Of a stretch of 64,000 nt of DNA, positions 36,263 to 48,582 are shown piece by piece (position 1 is the stretch's first letter; each line of letters begins with the position of its first letter). The translations under genes and the position numbers were made by a program. Location of the stretch: the NCBI RefSeq assembly GCF_017562075.2, contig NC_054084.1, forward strand, positions 16,072,798 to 16,136,797, read 5' to 3'. Under the pieces are notes generated by a model, which ran no database searches, was not told the origin of the DNA, and saw only the letters and a program-made list of their open reading frames with translations. The DNA is from Anopheles merus. Its lineage: Eukaryota > Arthropoda > Insecta > Diptera > Culicidae.

Positions 36263-37995
36263 CACTGTACATCATCCGATCTCGTGCTAGGATATGGTTC
36301 GTAACGGAAATCGCAAAAGATGATGCTAAATATTTCCATCCCAAGCCACAGTTTGTCCGGTAAACTTTTTAAGTATTATCTTATGATGAATATCAGATCC
36401 GGTCTGATCATCAGATGATCTAATGTCATGGCTATATCCATGACCATGACTTAGATGCTACCTACCTACCACCACACTCCATGGGTTGGTGAGGATTATA
36501 AGCAACCGGTACCGGACGCTCTAAACAATAACAAACAAGTAAGCAAGAAGTAAGTAACACTTTGGTGGTTTTTTTTATATGATTTGTTATGCTTTTATTA
36601 TCATTTTTAAATGATACTCGCAGTCCACACCAGGCGTTAGTGTTGCGTTGATTGGTTTTGCGCTGTTTGCATAACGAAATGTGTGGCAAATACACGTTCG
36701 GTAGTCAGTTTTTTTGTGTGGTAAGCATTCCAAATGACCACGCAGGCAGCGGCAATGATCATCACCCACTCGCGCAGCTATAGTGTCTCGTGTAAATAAT
36801 GCGTGTATAGATGTTGTAAGTGTTGGTGTGCGTGTGTGTGTGTGTGTATATAATACGATCCTCAAAAAAGTGGGAAGTTTTCCTTCATCCCAAACCTCAA
36901 GAAAGCTTTCCACGCACCGTCCTGGCCCGTTCCCACTGTGTTAACAATTGTGGGTAGGATTTGCGCCGCCTATTTACTCTAGCGTGTTCTCTAGCGTGAT
37001 AAGCTTGGGTGGAGAGTCCTTAAAGCGTCGCTTCCTTTTGTCCTGTTGCGTGTTACTGTGTGCCACAGCATGGAAGATATGCAGCTGACTCTGGTGAGTA
37101 ATGAAGAGGTTACATTCTTTGCCCTTTAAATATCCGACCGGATCTCTTGCGACCGGCTGGCACAGCACCAAGTATCCTATTCCCCCCCCCTTTCAGCGTT
37201 TGGTTACGATAAACACGCTTAAACTCAAATCCCTATCAACACTAATAGCAAACACAAATGCATGCGAATGTGCGGAGCAACAATACACAACACAAGTAAA
37301 GCGCATCACAGTATGTAGTTAGAGTTGGGGTTTTTGGCGAGCCTCGAAAGTAAAATTTTATGGCCATTTTTTTTTTTTAATATTATGCGCATGCGATAAC
37401 TCGAACTAGGGTTGCAACGGGTAAAACGGATTCCGAAACAGATTTTGCGCAACTGAACCTTTTTAATGCAAACTTTCACAAACGTGTTCTCCATCTTCAC
37501 GTGGGTTTCGGGCTTTACTCTCCATCTGCGCAGTGCAGCATGTTTGCGCACGGTACCGTAGAATAAATAGGTTTCTATCTAATATGTACATAAAGCCCGG
37601 GGGCTCAGCAACACTACCCCGTCCCTAGCCCTCCCTAACTGGTCACCGGGTACAACTGCAGTCAACTTTCGCGCGGCTAATGATAGTACTTTGCGGTGCG
37701 CGCAATTTAAAACCTGCCCCAAAATCAAAACCTTGTAGCGTTTGTATATCTGTGTGTGTGTTTTAAGCGTAAATAACAGTACAAACTTACTTTAAAAAGA
37801 AAAGAAAAACACTGATTCTCTTCACGCCTCATCACCATCACATCAACATACACATTACTTACGGGTATGTACGTCTGTCTGCTAAACAAAATCACTGGCT
37901 TAATCTATGGGATTGCCCCCCCCCCCCTCCTGTGTCCTTTTCACCACCCGCAGCGACTGATCTGACTAGCTCATTGGTGCCGTTTTGTCCAATTA
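36263..37995 (-). other. probable 3' UTR and flank of the 844-aa gene
   Basis: No coding sequence is supported. A minus-strand AATAAA lies at 36,600-36,595, about 1.4 kb beyond the stop codon, and could be the polyadenylation signal. A poly-C run lies at 37,917-37,926, and GT tracts at 36,832-36,846. The extent of the UTR is inferred only. Confidence 0.35.
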
Positions 37996-40968
37996 TCACC
38001 AGCTGGATGGTGCTATCCGCATTATCTTGATGATTCCACTCTTGTAGTACTGTGGTATACTGATCATGTAGTTGGTGTCCCGGCCGCGGGAAGGCTGCCG
38101 AAGGATGTTCACTATTTTGCCTACAAATAGAAAATAAACAAACAAATAGAAAATAAGCATTGTAAACCTACAATAAAGCACACACAAAAGAGTGCACAAA
38201 AAACCCCAAACTTTACCGAGAACATTCAACGTGTGGAAGTGTTTGTGCTTGAAGTGAATAATCTGGCGCAGGTTCGTGTTGGCGTTCCAGTGTTTCGCTA
38301 TCTCGCTCGAACAGATCTGCACAATTTCGGGCCCGTCCAGGAATGGATCGATCTGAAAAGAGATGATTTTTCATCAAAAGGTTAGTTGCACCCAAGGCAA
38401 TCGGTCCTACCACTACTACTAACCGGATAGTATTGAACGTCCAGCGGTTCCATATCACAGCAGGATTTGATGACGTCGATCAGCTTCCGGTAGTTGCAGT
38501 CGCGCTTCGACATGTGCAGCAGATACTGCGGTATGGTCATTTTGGCATTGTCCGCCTCGAGCCGCTCCGTTGCGTACTGCCGCAGTACGCTCTCCTTCGG
38601 TACAAGGCCAAGGTGCATCTGGAGGGGGAAAAAAAAGAAAATGGCTTTAGAGCGAAACATTTCAACGGTTTGCCGTCCGGTTGCCGGCTTACAAAAGCTT
38701 CCGTTATTGTCGCTTCGTTGCAGTTCACCGTGTACAGCGTTACGCTCTGCTTGGGTTGTGTCTGAAAAAAAGGGAAGAGGTAAAAGGTATAATAAACGAT
38801 CGCGATCATCGATCAACGGGCTTGCAACACGCACCATTGGATGGGTGACGAGTGGTACTATCTGATCGTACTGTGCTTTGGCCGCACCATCATCCTTCTC
38901 CAGCACAGGCATGAGCGATCCCTTTGCCATGCTTTGCACACACTCTGCCTTCGGCCCAGCCGTTGTTGGTGGCGTTTCCTTCAGTGTGTTAATTTTATGC
39001 AACGCCTCAAACACGATCTGTTCCGCGCGCAGATCGAGCAGCTCATCATCGTCCACCGTACCGTGCTCGTCGTCCATTCGTGGTTCCGTCGCACGGGGAT
39101 AGAACGCTTCCGCCGTTCGGTTTGCGCCAGCGTACGATCGTACCGAGCGATGATCCGTAGCTTTCAATGCCGAAGATCGCATCCTGCCCTCCCCTTTAGT
39201 CGCATTGCAACTGTTACAGTACCGCTGCCTGGTAGGGTGGTCCTGCTTCGTGCGCATTAGGAACTCTTGCTCTGCACAGTCCAAACAGTGCATTTCCTCT
39301 GCTTCATTTTCCTGCTGCTGCTGCTGCTGCTGCTGCAAGCCTTTCGATCGCTTGCTAGTGCTGGCAGAAAACTCGGCCGGTTGATAGTAGTACAGCGAGC
39401 AATCTTGATACCGGTGCGTCTCGACAAAATCCGGCTCGTCCGAATGCACCGTTAGGTCGAGCCGAAGGTTCTTCGAGTTGGAGGATAAGGTTAGGGGTCG
39501 ATCCACCGGGATCGGCAAGTTCTTCGGAATGGCACCCGTTTTGTGAGCTTCCGTTCGGTTCGCGGCCGGTTCGGGGCTTTTGCTTAACGCGGCATTTTGC
39601 TCTCTACTTTCTTGCTGAGCGTTCGATTGCGTGTCCTCTGGCTGTGCCACTGCCGGTAAAGGACCAGCGAAGAGTGCTCGTGCTTCACCCACTTCGGCCG
39701 CTTGATGATATAAACCCGTTTCATTGCCCTTCTGTTCGTGCTGTTCCGCTACTGTTGCCGCTGCGATTGGTACCGGCGAAGCCTGCCTCGCTCCGTTCGT
39801 CGGTGATCGTGGACCACCACCACCATCAACTTCCGGCCCATGCTGACCTTCCGGTGGTCGCGCTGCCGCCGCACCATACTGCTCACCGTCCAGCCCGAGC
39901 AGAAACCCGTCCTGCTGGCGATTAAAGGTTTCCATCTCCGAGCTCGGCTCCGGATCGAAGTCCATCTCGAGAAAGTCCGTCTCGTCGTCCGGTGGCAAAT
40001 CGCCCTGCAGGTCTAGCAGTTGCCCTGCCGCCCCAGCCGGCTCACCACCCCGGTACGCATAGATACAGTCATCCGACGTGGACGCATTGTCATCGTCGGA
40101 GTAGGCGTTGCTCGGCAGCAGTATGATTTCCTCTACCAGCCCGTTCTCGCTAGCGTACGACAGGTTGCCGAGGGAATTGTTGTCGGAAAAGTCGCCCTCG
40201 TCCGCCGGGTCGACCGTGTCGTCGTTGTTTGCGGCCGCCACCAGGGACGGATGGTCCGCTTCTGGTGCGTTGGAGTTGTTGGTAAAATCAACCACCGTGC
40301 CACCGTTGCTGGTAGCGGCCACGTCGAAGGACGTAGCGGGCGGTTGTATAGTGTACCCGGTGGATGTGGACACAGGGCTTGCGCCGTTTGTGGGGGGATT
40401 AAAGCTGTTGGTGATGTTGTTGGTACTACCGGTAAGGAAACATTCCGGAAGGGTCGGATGCAACCGGTCCGGCAGCACGTCACTGCCCGCGGAGACGGCC
40501 GGGGAGGACGATTGCGTGAAAATGGACGATGCGAGGTGGCGGGTAGATCCTGAAAGTGAAAGAAGGATCATTTCAATCAATTGCTCAATTTAAAATGGAA
40601 TATTTGAAAAATAAAATCCTTTTTATATCCAAATCAGGCACGTTTCCCGCGAATGGCCACCCCCTTTCCTTACCATTCTCGGCCAGGTGAACCTTTTCCT
40701 TCCCCGGCGACTCGTTCGCCGTCACCCCATTCTGCTGGCCATTGGTCGAGGGCGACCCGTCGTCCGGCACCATCCCAACCACGCGACCCTGCACCGGTGG
40801 CATTAGATTTTCCTGCTCGATCAGGTTGTTGTTGTTGAACTGATTCTGATACTTCACCGCCGACACCGCCTTCGCGATGCAGTCCGCCCCGATGACCACC
40901 GTGAGGCCGACACCACCACCGCCGCCTCCGTTGCCGTAGCAGCACTCCTGGTTCTTGTTGCTATCCAT
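37996..40968 (-). CDS. uncharacterised 844-aa protein with conserved-looking C-terminal region
   Basis: I do not recognise this protein. Exons on the minus strand: 40,968-40,674; 40,549-38,835; 38,761-38,693; 38,618-38,424; 38,352-38,217; 38,120-37,996. All junctions are GT-AG and phase-consistent, and the joined frame is 844 codons plus stop. The start MDSNKNQE was chosen as the first ATG in frame. Residues 1-500 are low-complexity and probably disordered: Gly-rich near the N terminus, Ser/Thr/Asn-rich, acidic around 200-310. A run of 8 Gln lies at about 504. Just after it, CLDC and CNSC pairs spaced about 25 residues apart look like a small zinc-binding site. Exons 3-6 (about residues 671-844) are not low-complexity, with blocks such as MTIPQYLLHMSKRDCNYRK and FKHKHFHTLNVLGKIVNIL, and look like a folded domain. 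Divergent from the SUN gene. Confidence 0.88.
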
Positions 40969-42421
<1,453 letters not shown>

Positions 42422-42487
42422 CTTTTAAAATGAGAGCTTGAGCCGTTTAGAACCCGTTTAGTGGTCGTTTAGTGGATTTGTGGCACT
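42422..42487 (-). mobile_element. truncated MITE, perfect inverted match to an intronic copy
   Basis: These 66 bases are the exact reverse complement of 43,441-43,506 in intron 3 of the SUN gene. The copy keeps the ttgtggcac end. The other half is replaced by the AT microsatellite. Confidence 0.8.
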
Positions 42488-42705
42488 ATCCACAAACATT
42501 ATATATATATATATATATATACATCGGTATTTCTGGTCACTCTGGCTTCCTTTGCCCACTGTTGTCCCTTTTGTGACACAAGCGCCCTCTATGGGGTGTT
42601 TTTGGTTACGGGGTTTTGAACGGTGCACACGGGACGTTGAACGTTTCCGTCTCAGTATGCTGTGCTGTGGTGGTTGATGGAAAAAGTAAGCGTGCGCGTT
42701 GCAAA

Positions 42706-44340
42706 ATGCCGGAACATCAACAGAAGAATTTGGCCGTGTACATGTTGTGCGTTTTGCTGGCAGCTCTCACCGTGTTTCAGATATATGTGAGCGAAAACAG
42801 CACCACACAGCAAATACAAGACCGGAATTTTGTAGAGGAGGTAACGAACGCCCGTACGCAACACCCTTATCTCCACCGGTTTCTAATCATTCGCTTCATT
42901 TTTCAGAATTCGGAACAAATCAAAGATGTGGGACAGTACAAAGTAACTGGTGGACCAACCGATTCCAAAGTACAATGTTTTGAAGAGATGGAAATCCTCA
43001 ACGATAGACTGTCTCTGTTGGAGCAGCTCAACTTCGACAAGCTCGGACCGACCGACTATGCGGCGCGGATCTTTGGTGGAGAGGTCGTGTCGGTCGTTCC
43101 AACATCGCGGCATCGTGGCTCCCTTCTGAGTCGTGTTCGTACCGCTTTTTCTTCGATGTACGACAACTACTATCAGATGCAGTGCATTATACAGGTACGG
43201 AAGGGATAGACACTGCGGGCATTGTGGTGGAGGTATTAATGTACTTTCTTACTTAAGGATTGTGGTACATGCTTTGCACTCGAGGGAAGCTCCGGATCGA
43301 TAGTGATTAAACTAGTGAAGAGTGTCGTCTTGAACGCTATTACGATTGAACACATTCCAAAATCAGCGCTGCCAGTTAAGACGGATGTTTACAGTGCTTT
43401 GAAAGAGTTTTCTGTGTGGGTACGTACTTTACCCTTCCCAAGTGCCACAAATCCACTAAACGACCACTAAACGGGTTCTAAACGGCTCAAGCTCTCATTT
43501 TAAAAGGAATCTAAAAAGACTTTGTTAACAGACGGTGAACGACTGGTGCATTCTTAAAATAGCAAAAAGCTTGTGGCGCCCACTGTTGGTGGCATAGCCA
43601 CACAACGGAGCTTTCTTCGCCTTGATTGCTTTCTCACTCCCTCTGTATTATTGTGTGGTTTCGCATTGAAGTTATGTATGGCTAGAACTAGAACAGTGAT
43701 AAGATTGCTTAAATACTAAACTCTAATATGTACTATCAGAACAGAATGAAGTGAGATTTGAATAGTGGTCGATGATGTTGATATTCATGTATCTGACCAC
43801 ACGACCATTCTTATGAATTTTTGCTCGGAATGTCAGAAGGCTATGTAGGTCATAATTAGATAAAGCTTGTCGAAACATATTGTAAGAAAAGGATAGCAAC
43901 ATAATTATGATTAATAATACGCCATCTATTGAGCAAACCAGTGAAGCTATGTAGCATTCGTTTTTTTATGAATATTTAGTTTTACAGTCGTTTAAGCTTA
44001 ATCTGTGGCGCTTGGGGATACTTTTTTTGAATTGCTTTTCTTTGTCAATTATTGAATTACCCTGCAGGGCATCAACAATCCAGAGAGCACCGGGAAGGAG
44101 ATTTACTACGGTACCTTCACCTTTGATTACATGACCATGTTTTTAGAAACGTTTGAACTCGATCTGGATCAACCAGTGTCTGGTGTTCGTTTTGTGAGAG
44201 TTGATATCCATTCCAATCATGGGGAAAAGTTTACCTGCATTTACCGGTAAGACGAAGCTATTTAATTTTTGGTGGCATGATTGTCATCTCTATATCTTAT
44301 TCTTGGCAGGATTCGTGTACATGGAACACCGCAAGAATGA
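42706..44340 (+). CDS. SUN-domain protein (Sad1/UNC-84), SPAG4/SUN3-like
   Basis: A single-pass inner-nuclear-membrane protein whose SUN domain lies in the perinuclear space and, in the family, binds KASH peptides to link nucleus and cytoskeleton. Exons: 42,706-42,840; 42,907-43,194; 43,258-43,419; 44,068-44,246; 44,310-44,340, giving 264 aa. The start ATG has a good insect context (gcaaaATG). A hydrophobic segment spans about residues 10-28. A short segment predicted to form a coiled coil follows (about 64-87). The SUN domain begins at DYAARIFGG (about 98). It continues with DCGTCFALEGSSGSIVIKL, ITIEHIPKSA (matching the family's TLEHVPK block), GTFTFD and the terminal CIYRIRVHG. The protein is short, like testis SUN proteins rather than the large somatic ones. 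Drosophila has two SUN genes, klaroid and spag4; the size fits spag4 better, but that orthology is inference. Intron 1 is 66 nt, in frame and stop-free. Confidence 0.93.
43441..43579 (+). mobile_element. small MITE in intron 3 of the SUN gene (about 138 bp)
   Basis: Ends gtgccacaa (43,442-43,450) and ttgtggcgc (43,571-43,579) are inverted repeats with one mismatch. The left half contains tandem-like ccactaaacgacc/cactaaacggg motifs. A truncated inverted copy lies upstream of the gene at 42,422-42,487. No clear target duplication was found. Confidence 0.6.
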
Positions 44341-45283
44341 TTCTACTTGAATTGTTGGAGAAATCTTGTAAATGACGGAATTGTCATCATCAGAATATTT
44401 TAACAAGTGAAATATCAAAATATGGTTCCTCACAATGCAAAAAATAATTTCTCAAAATTCTTCATTCATCAGAAATAACTGTATTTTTGCAGTTTTTGCG
44501 AAATAAGGCACAAAAATCCTGTGCCTAAAAGTACAGCTATTGCTACAAACGTTGCACTTCAACCGATTTTTTAAAACATATTGTGTCCGAAACGCATCCC
44601 ACTGTGCGGCTGAACAAACCAGCTTCGTTAAAATACGTTGACAGCGTTCGTTAATTCGTAGCGCGTTTGACAGTTGCCCTCAACGAAAGATGGATGTTTT
44701 GTAGCAAGTCCAGGAGGAGGAAAGAAAAGTAAAAAAACAGCTACAATAAAGACGCGAAAAGAATTTCCCTCTTGTGCCAGAAGTGCGTGTGTGTGTTTTT
44801 GTGTGAAAATGTAAAGCGTACCGTATTTGTTTAGTTTACGCACATTCCAACCAGCCAAAAGCATCCAGCGAAGATCGTGCGTTTGGCAAGAGCAGAATAA
44901 CCAAGTCTGGAAAACCACCGTCCCGCGTCCAATAAGCGCCTTCCCGTGTGCGTGTGTGTGCGTTGGCTGTGTTGTTGTTCTTTCCCGTTGCGCGTGAAAA
45001 TCGTCTGTTGCTTAATTGATTTTCTGTACCATTTTTGTTGTTGTGGTGTTGTGTAAATCCCCCCCTCGCGCGAGTGTGTGTTTGCGATTCTCGGTGAAGA
45101 AAAATCGGTCGTATAAAAAATAATTCGCTTCACATTGTGTGTGCGTGCGTGTGTGTATGTTTGTGGGGGGAATACGTGCGTGCATGATTCATCTCAGCAG
45201 CAGCAGTAGCAGTTGTAGCTGTTGGTTGGAAAATTTGGAAAAGCGCATCCGCGACCACGACAACACCAGCGACGGAGAGAACT
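44341..45283 (+). other. SUN 3' flank and 5' UTR/promoter region of the cytohesin-like gene
   Basis: Between the SUN stop and the next start codon are 943 bp. The right part (about 44,750-45,283) is rich in GT tracts and short CAG runs with no coding frame, as in long mosquito 5' UTRs. The SUN polyadenylation site was not identified with confidence. Confidence 0.4.
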
Positions 45284-48200
45284 ATGGTCAACACAATGGA
45301 AAGCTCGTACGCAACGATGTCAAACATTTCGCAGCACACAGAAAACTTCCCACTGCCAGGTACGTCGCGACCTCGTTCCGTGTCGGCATCGGCCGAAGGG
45401 TGCGCGTTGCTGGTGGCCGGTGGGACACCCTTTTTTCCCTTTTTGTCTGTTTTTTTGTTGTTGTTGTTGTTGCTGCTGCTCCGCCGTACATAGGGTGTGG
45501 AAGCGCATTAGTTGGCCATTTGTGTACGTGTGTGTTTGCTGGTGTATGCCAGCTGTCTGTGTATGTCATTATGCCCCGCAGGAAGGCTGCAAGAGGGTGA
45601 AATGGAGGTAGCTGCAGCCATAGGCCGTGCAATGGCCCCCGTAATTAATGACAGCGGTAATTGCCCTACCGGACGGCTCTCCGGTACAATTGTGAGCCCG
45701 TTACCGCTGGTCGTGTGGGTCACAGCTTGCTTACCTTGCGACCGACATTGCGAAGTATGCGCCGCTCGGTGTGTTACGTAGCCCCGGTGGCGAGCGTTTC
45801 ACTTTTTTTTTCTGTGTGCACCCCTCAAACAATTGTCCCCTCGATTTGACGGTTGGCACAATGTTGCATTAGAACGAATTGTTGGTTGAAAAAAAAAACA
45901 GGCAATTATCTTATATGCGTCATTGATGCTGTAGGTTTGGCCCAGCAAAAGCTTTTTCAGAACCACCCCGGTGTTACCATGACAACAACGGTGGAATCAT
46001 GTATTAACCGTCATTTTTGGAAGATTTGTTGTAGTGATGGGTAATGTTGACAAAAATCCGGAGTCGACTTCGATCCGACTCAGATAATTTAGGAACCAAC
46101 GCCGGAAGGTAGGTTCGCCCAGCATTATCCAGAGTCATACAGAGTCATCCGGAGTCGCCCGGAGACGTCTGGAGCCGTCCGATGTCGGTTGGGGTCGGTG
46201 TCGTCCGGAATCACCCTTCGAAACAAAGGCCTGTATACGAAGTCCCCGTGCAAGTGAAAGACAAAAAAAACATAACGAAATGTAATGTCTGATCACAAGC
46301 AAATTGCCCCGGAAGGCTCCTGTTGTCTCCAGTGCTGCAAAATGTCATGGGCATTGCGAGATGTTCACCAACATAAACAATGAACATACCCGTGGTAGCT
46401 TAATACTCATTGCTGATACTCAATAAAAATGCGTCATGACATGCGGAAACGACCTGCGAGCTCTTGAGTCAAACTCTGACTGATAAGCATATAATCATGA
46501 TTTTTCTGGCTGTGCTCAGCTCACGTACATAACTGACATGATCAGAGGTGAAACTCAAACAGTTGGTGAGCCAATCACATGCTTGGTAACAATTTGTTTA
46601 GTTACCAAATCTTGATCACTCACTTGGTCACGACATTTTCTATTGGTAATAATCACAACTTTCATGGAATATACTTAACATGTGGTCCCAAGCAACAAAC
46701 TGAGCATTCTTTCTCACTCTGTCTGTTTTGATGCGGGTCATACAGAGCGAGAAATCATGCTCATTTTGATGCTTGGAACTACTCGCAAGCACCGTAGATC
46801 TCCCATGACTATCATGATTATCACCGATAGAAAATGTCACGACAGAGTGACTGGTCAGTTGGTTGCACACAATATCATAAAGCATGTGATGGTCGCACCA
46901 ACTGTTTGAGTTTCACCTCTGATCGTCACAGTAGACCTCATGGCGCTGACATGATTTTGTTTTTGCCGGAATTTGTCATGACTATGTTAGTGACATTTTA
47001 CAGAGCTGATCACAGTAAAAAAAAAAAGTCATGACATAATGACTGACCAAGCGATGGTCACAAAAATGTCACGAAGCATGTATTGGTCACACCAATCGTT
47101 TTGAGTATCACCTCTGATCATCACAATTGAGTACGTGACGCTGACATGGATTTTTTAGCCAAATTTTATTTATGACATTAACAGTGACATTTCGCAGTGC
47201 TGGTTGTCTCTGACCGATTCCGATTCCGGTCGATTCCGATCGACTCTGGACTACTCGGAATGACTTCGACTCCGGTCGACTCCGGACGACTCCAACTCCG
47301 GGCGGAACCAATAGCTGGAGTCGGGTCGGAGTCTTGGGTGCGCTCCAAAGAGCACATCACTGCATGTGTTGTGTTATTTTAACGCGGGAGAGAATCTTCT
47401 CAGCTAACATTAGAAGAAGAACATACACACCAGCTCACACAAAGTTTTGATAAGAAACAAAATACCACAACCTTATCGAAACGCTTTTCGTTGCATCAAC
47501 AATCAATTAATGTACACGCCCCCTCCCCCCCATTACCTAGTCCAAACACGGTAACAGTACACCTGTTTTGGATCCGTCGACATTATTATCCGGCCTCCCG
47601 ACGACTCCTCTACGACCACCGTTCTGCGTCGTCTTCCTTCATCCGCCCTGTCCGCGTCTGTTTATGCTTGCTCTTTCACTCTGTACAATGTTTTCTTTAA
47701 ATTTTCCCGGCAACTCTCCAAAACACCCAACACACAAACACAAACAGCCGGGGTATCCGGGACCGGGACTCCGGGATTATGGGGTGCGCACGTTCGATGG
47801 ATTACCGAAAATAGAAGTCATTTGAGCGAATGTTGCCTGGAACAACTGCGCCACCAGCTAACGGGAGTGTTTGGGCTGGGAGGCCTTCTTTTTCTCAAGT
47901 GCCCGCACTTCCCTCTTCCCCCCTCCCCCGTATCAATGGTATAAAATAGGCCACACGCATGGCGAGTGTGTCTTTGTAACCGCAGACACAATTGAAGCAA
48001 GCAATGCCCCTCCGCCCCGGCCCAGAAGAGTTCATGCTAATCACTCCTACCCCTCCGGGAGAGCAGAACCAGGCACAGTACCTTCTTCGTTTTTCCCCTT
48101 ATGTCAGAGGGGATGGAGGCGAGGGAAAGGAAGTGGTACATATCATGCCACCGCACCGTGCCCGCAGCGGAAAGAGTTCGTTTAGAGTGAAATTGACCCT

Positions 48201-48582
48201 GTCAAGCGGCGGTCGCCTTGAGTATTCTTCGGTCGGTCGGTCGGGCTGGCGGCGCATTTGCTCCTATCCGGACGATCATTAGATTGGCCGGGATTGAAGT
48301 TCTAATTTTACCTCGCCGCCCGTTTTTGTGTACGTGTTTGTGTCTTCTTTCCTGTGCAATTGTATGCAGTCGGTGCATACATTTGGGCAACGCCGCAGCA
48401 TTACAGCACCAAGACGTAATTTGTTGCAAATCAAACTGTTTTGCGCCGAGGCAGAAAAATAATCGTTCAATACTAATCCATACACTGTTATCTGCTTTTT
48501 CATTTTAGAGCTAACACCAGAGCAGCAGAAACTGTTGATAGAGCTGCGAAGGAAGAAACAGGAGATTTTACTCGAGATACAG
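45284..48582 (+). CDS. cytohesin/steppke-type Arf guanine-nucleotide exchange factor, N-terminal exons (partial)
   Basis: Two coding exons: 45,284-45,359 and 48,509-48,582, joined by a GT-AG intron of 3.15 kb. The first exon encodes MVNTMESSY and ends in phase 1. The second encodes ELTPEQQKLLIELRRKKQEI through LLEIQ and ends in phase 0 at gtgagt. The second exon matches the start of the cytohesin coiled coil (family pattern: L-T-x-E-x-x-x-L-x-x-[IL]-R-[RK]-[RK]-K-Q-E-[IL]-L-x-x-I-Q), which human cytohesins also break after the same I-Q. Cytohesins load GTP onto Arf proteins through a Sec7 domain and bind phosphoinositides by a PH domain. Neither domain is in the window, so those exons must lie beyond 64,000. 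The Drosophila orthologue, steppke, acts in insulin signalling and at cell membranes. The identification rests on 25 residues and an exon boundary. A second ATG (MESSY) four codons later has a better context. Confidence 0.7.
45360..46030. other. intron 1 of the cytohesin-like gene, 5' part
   Basis: Intronic sequence with GT/TTG tracts (45,451-45,480). Overlapping open frames on both strands are not supported as exons. A hAT-like element follows at 46,031. Confidence 0.5.
46031..47362. mobile_element. hAT-like non-autonomous element with minisatellite, copy 3 (split)
   Basis: Starts gtagtgatggg and ends cacatcactg, with 6/8-matching flanks gatttgtt (46,023-46,030) and catgtgtt (47,363-47,370). 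The left half carries cggagtcg-type repeats, and the right half the complementary type. It contains the same centre as copy 2 (gcctgtatacgaagt). The element is interrupted at 46,330-47,202 by another transposon; without that insert it is about 450 bp. It lies in intron 1 of the cytohesin-like gene. Confidence 0.8.
46330..47202. mobile_element. hAT-type MITE nested in copy 3 (873 bp)
   Basis: Left end cagtgctgcaaaatgtca, inverted right end cagcactgcgaaatgtca: 15 of 18 bases match. It is flanked by a perfect 8-bp duplication gttgtctc (46,322-46,329 and 47,203-47,210). Removing the insert restores the alignment of copy 3 to copy 2. The interior has a large inverted repeat (tcagaggtgaaactcaaaca near 46,541 pairs with 46,895-46,922) and a tandem duplication of the right terminus (about 46,900-47,010 and 47,095-47,202). 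No transposase frame. Confidence 0.9.
47371..48508. other. intron 1 of the cytohesin-like gene, 3' part
   Basis: Intronic DNA leading to the acceptor ttttag at 48,503-48,508. Some GC-richer stretches (47,560-48,300) have chance open frames. No additional exon is supported. Confidence 0.5.

Noticed and set aside
40133..40553. Long open frames overlapping the 844-aa gene in other frames (177 codons plus strand, 116 codons minus strand)
   Set aside because: They are shadows of the long GC-rich exon 2, which has consistent splice sites and coding character in its own frame.
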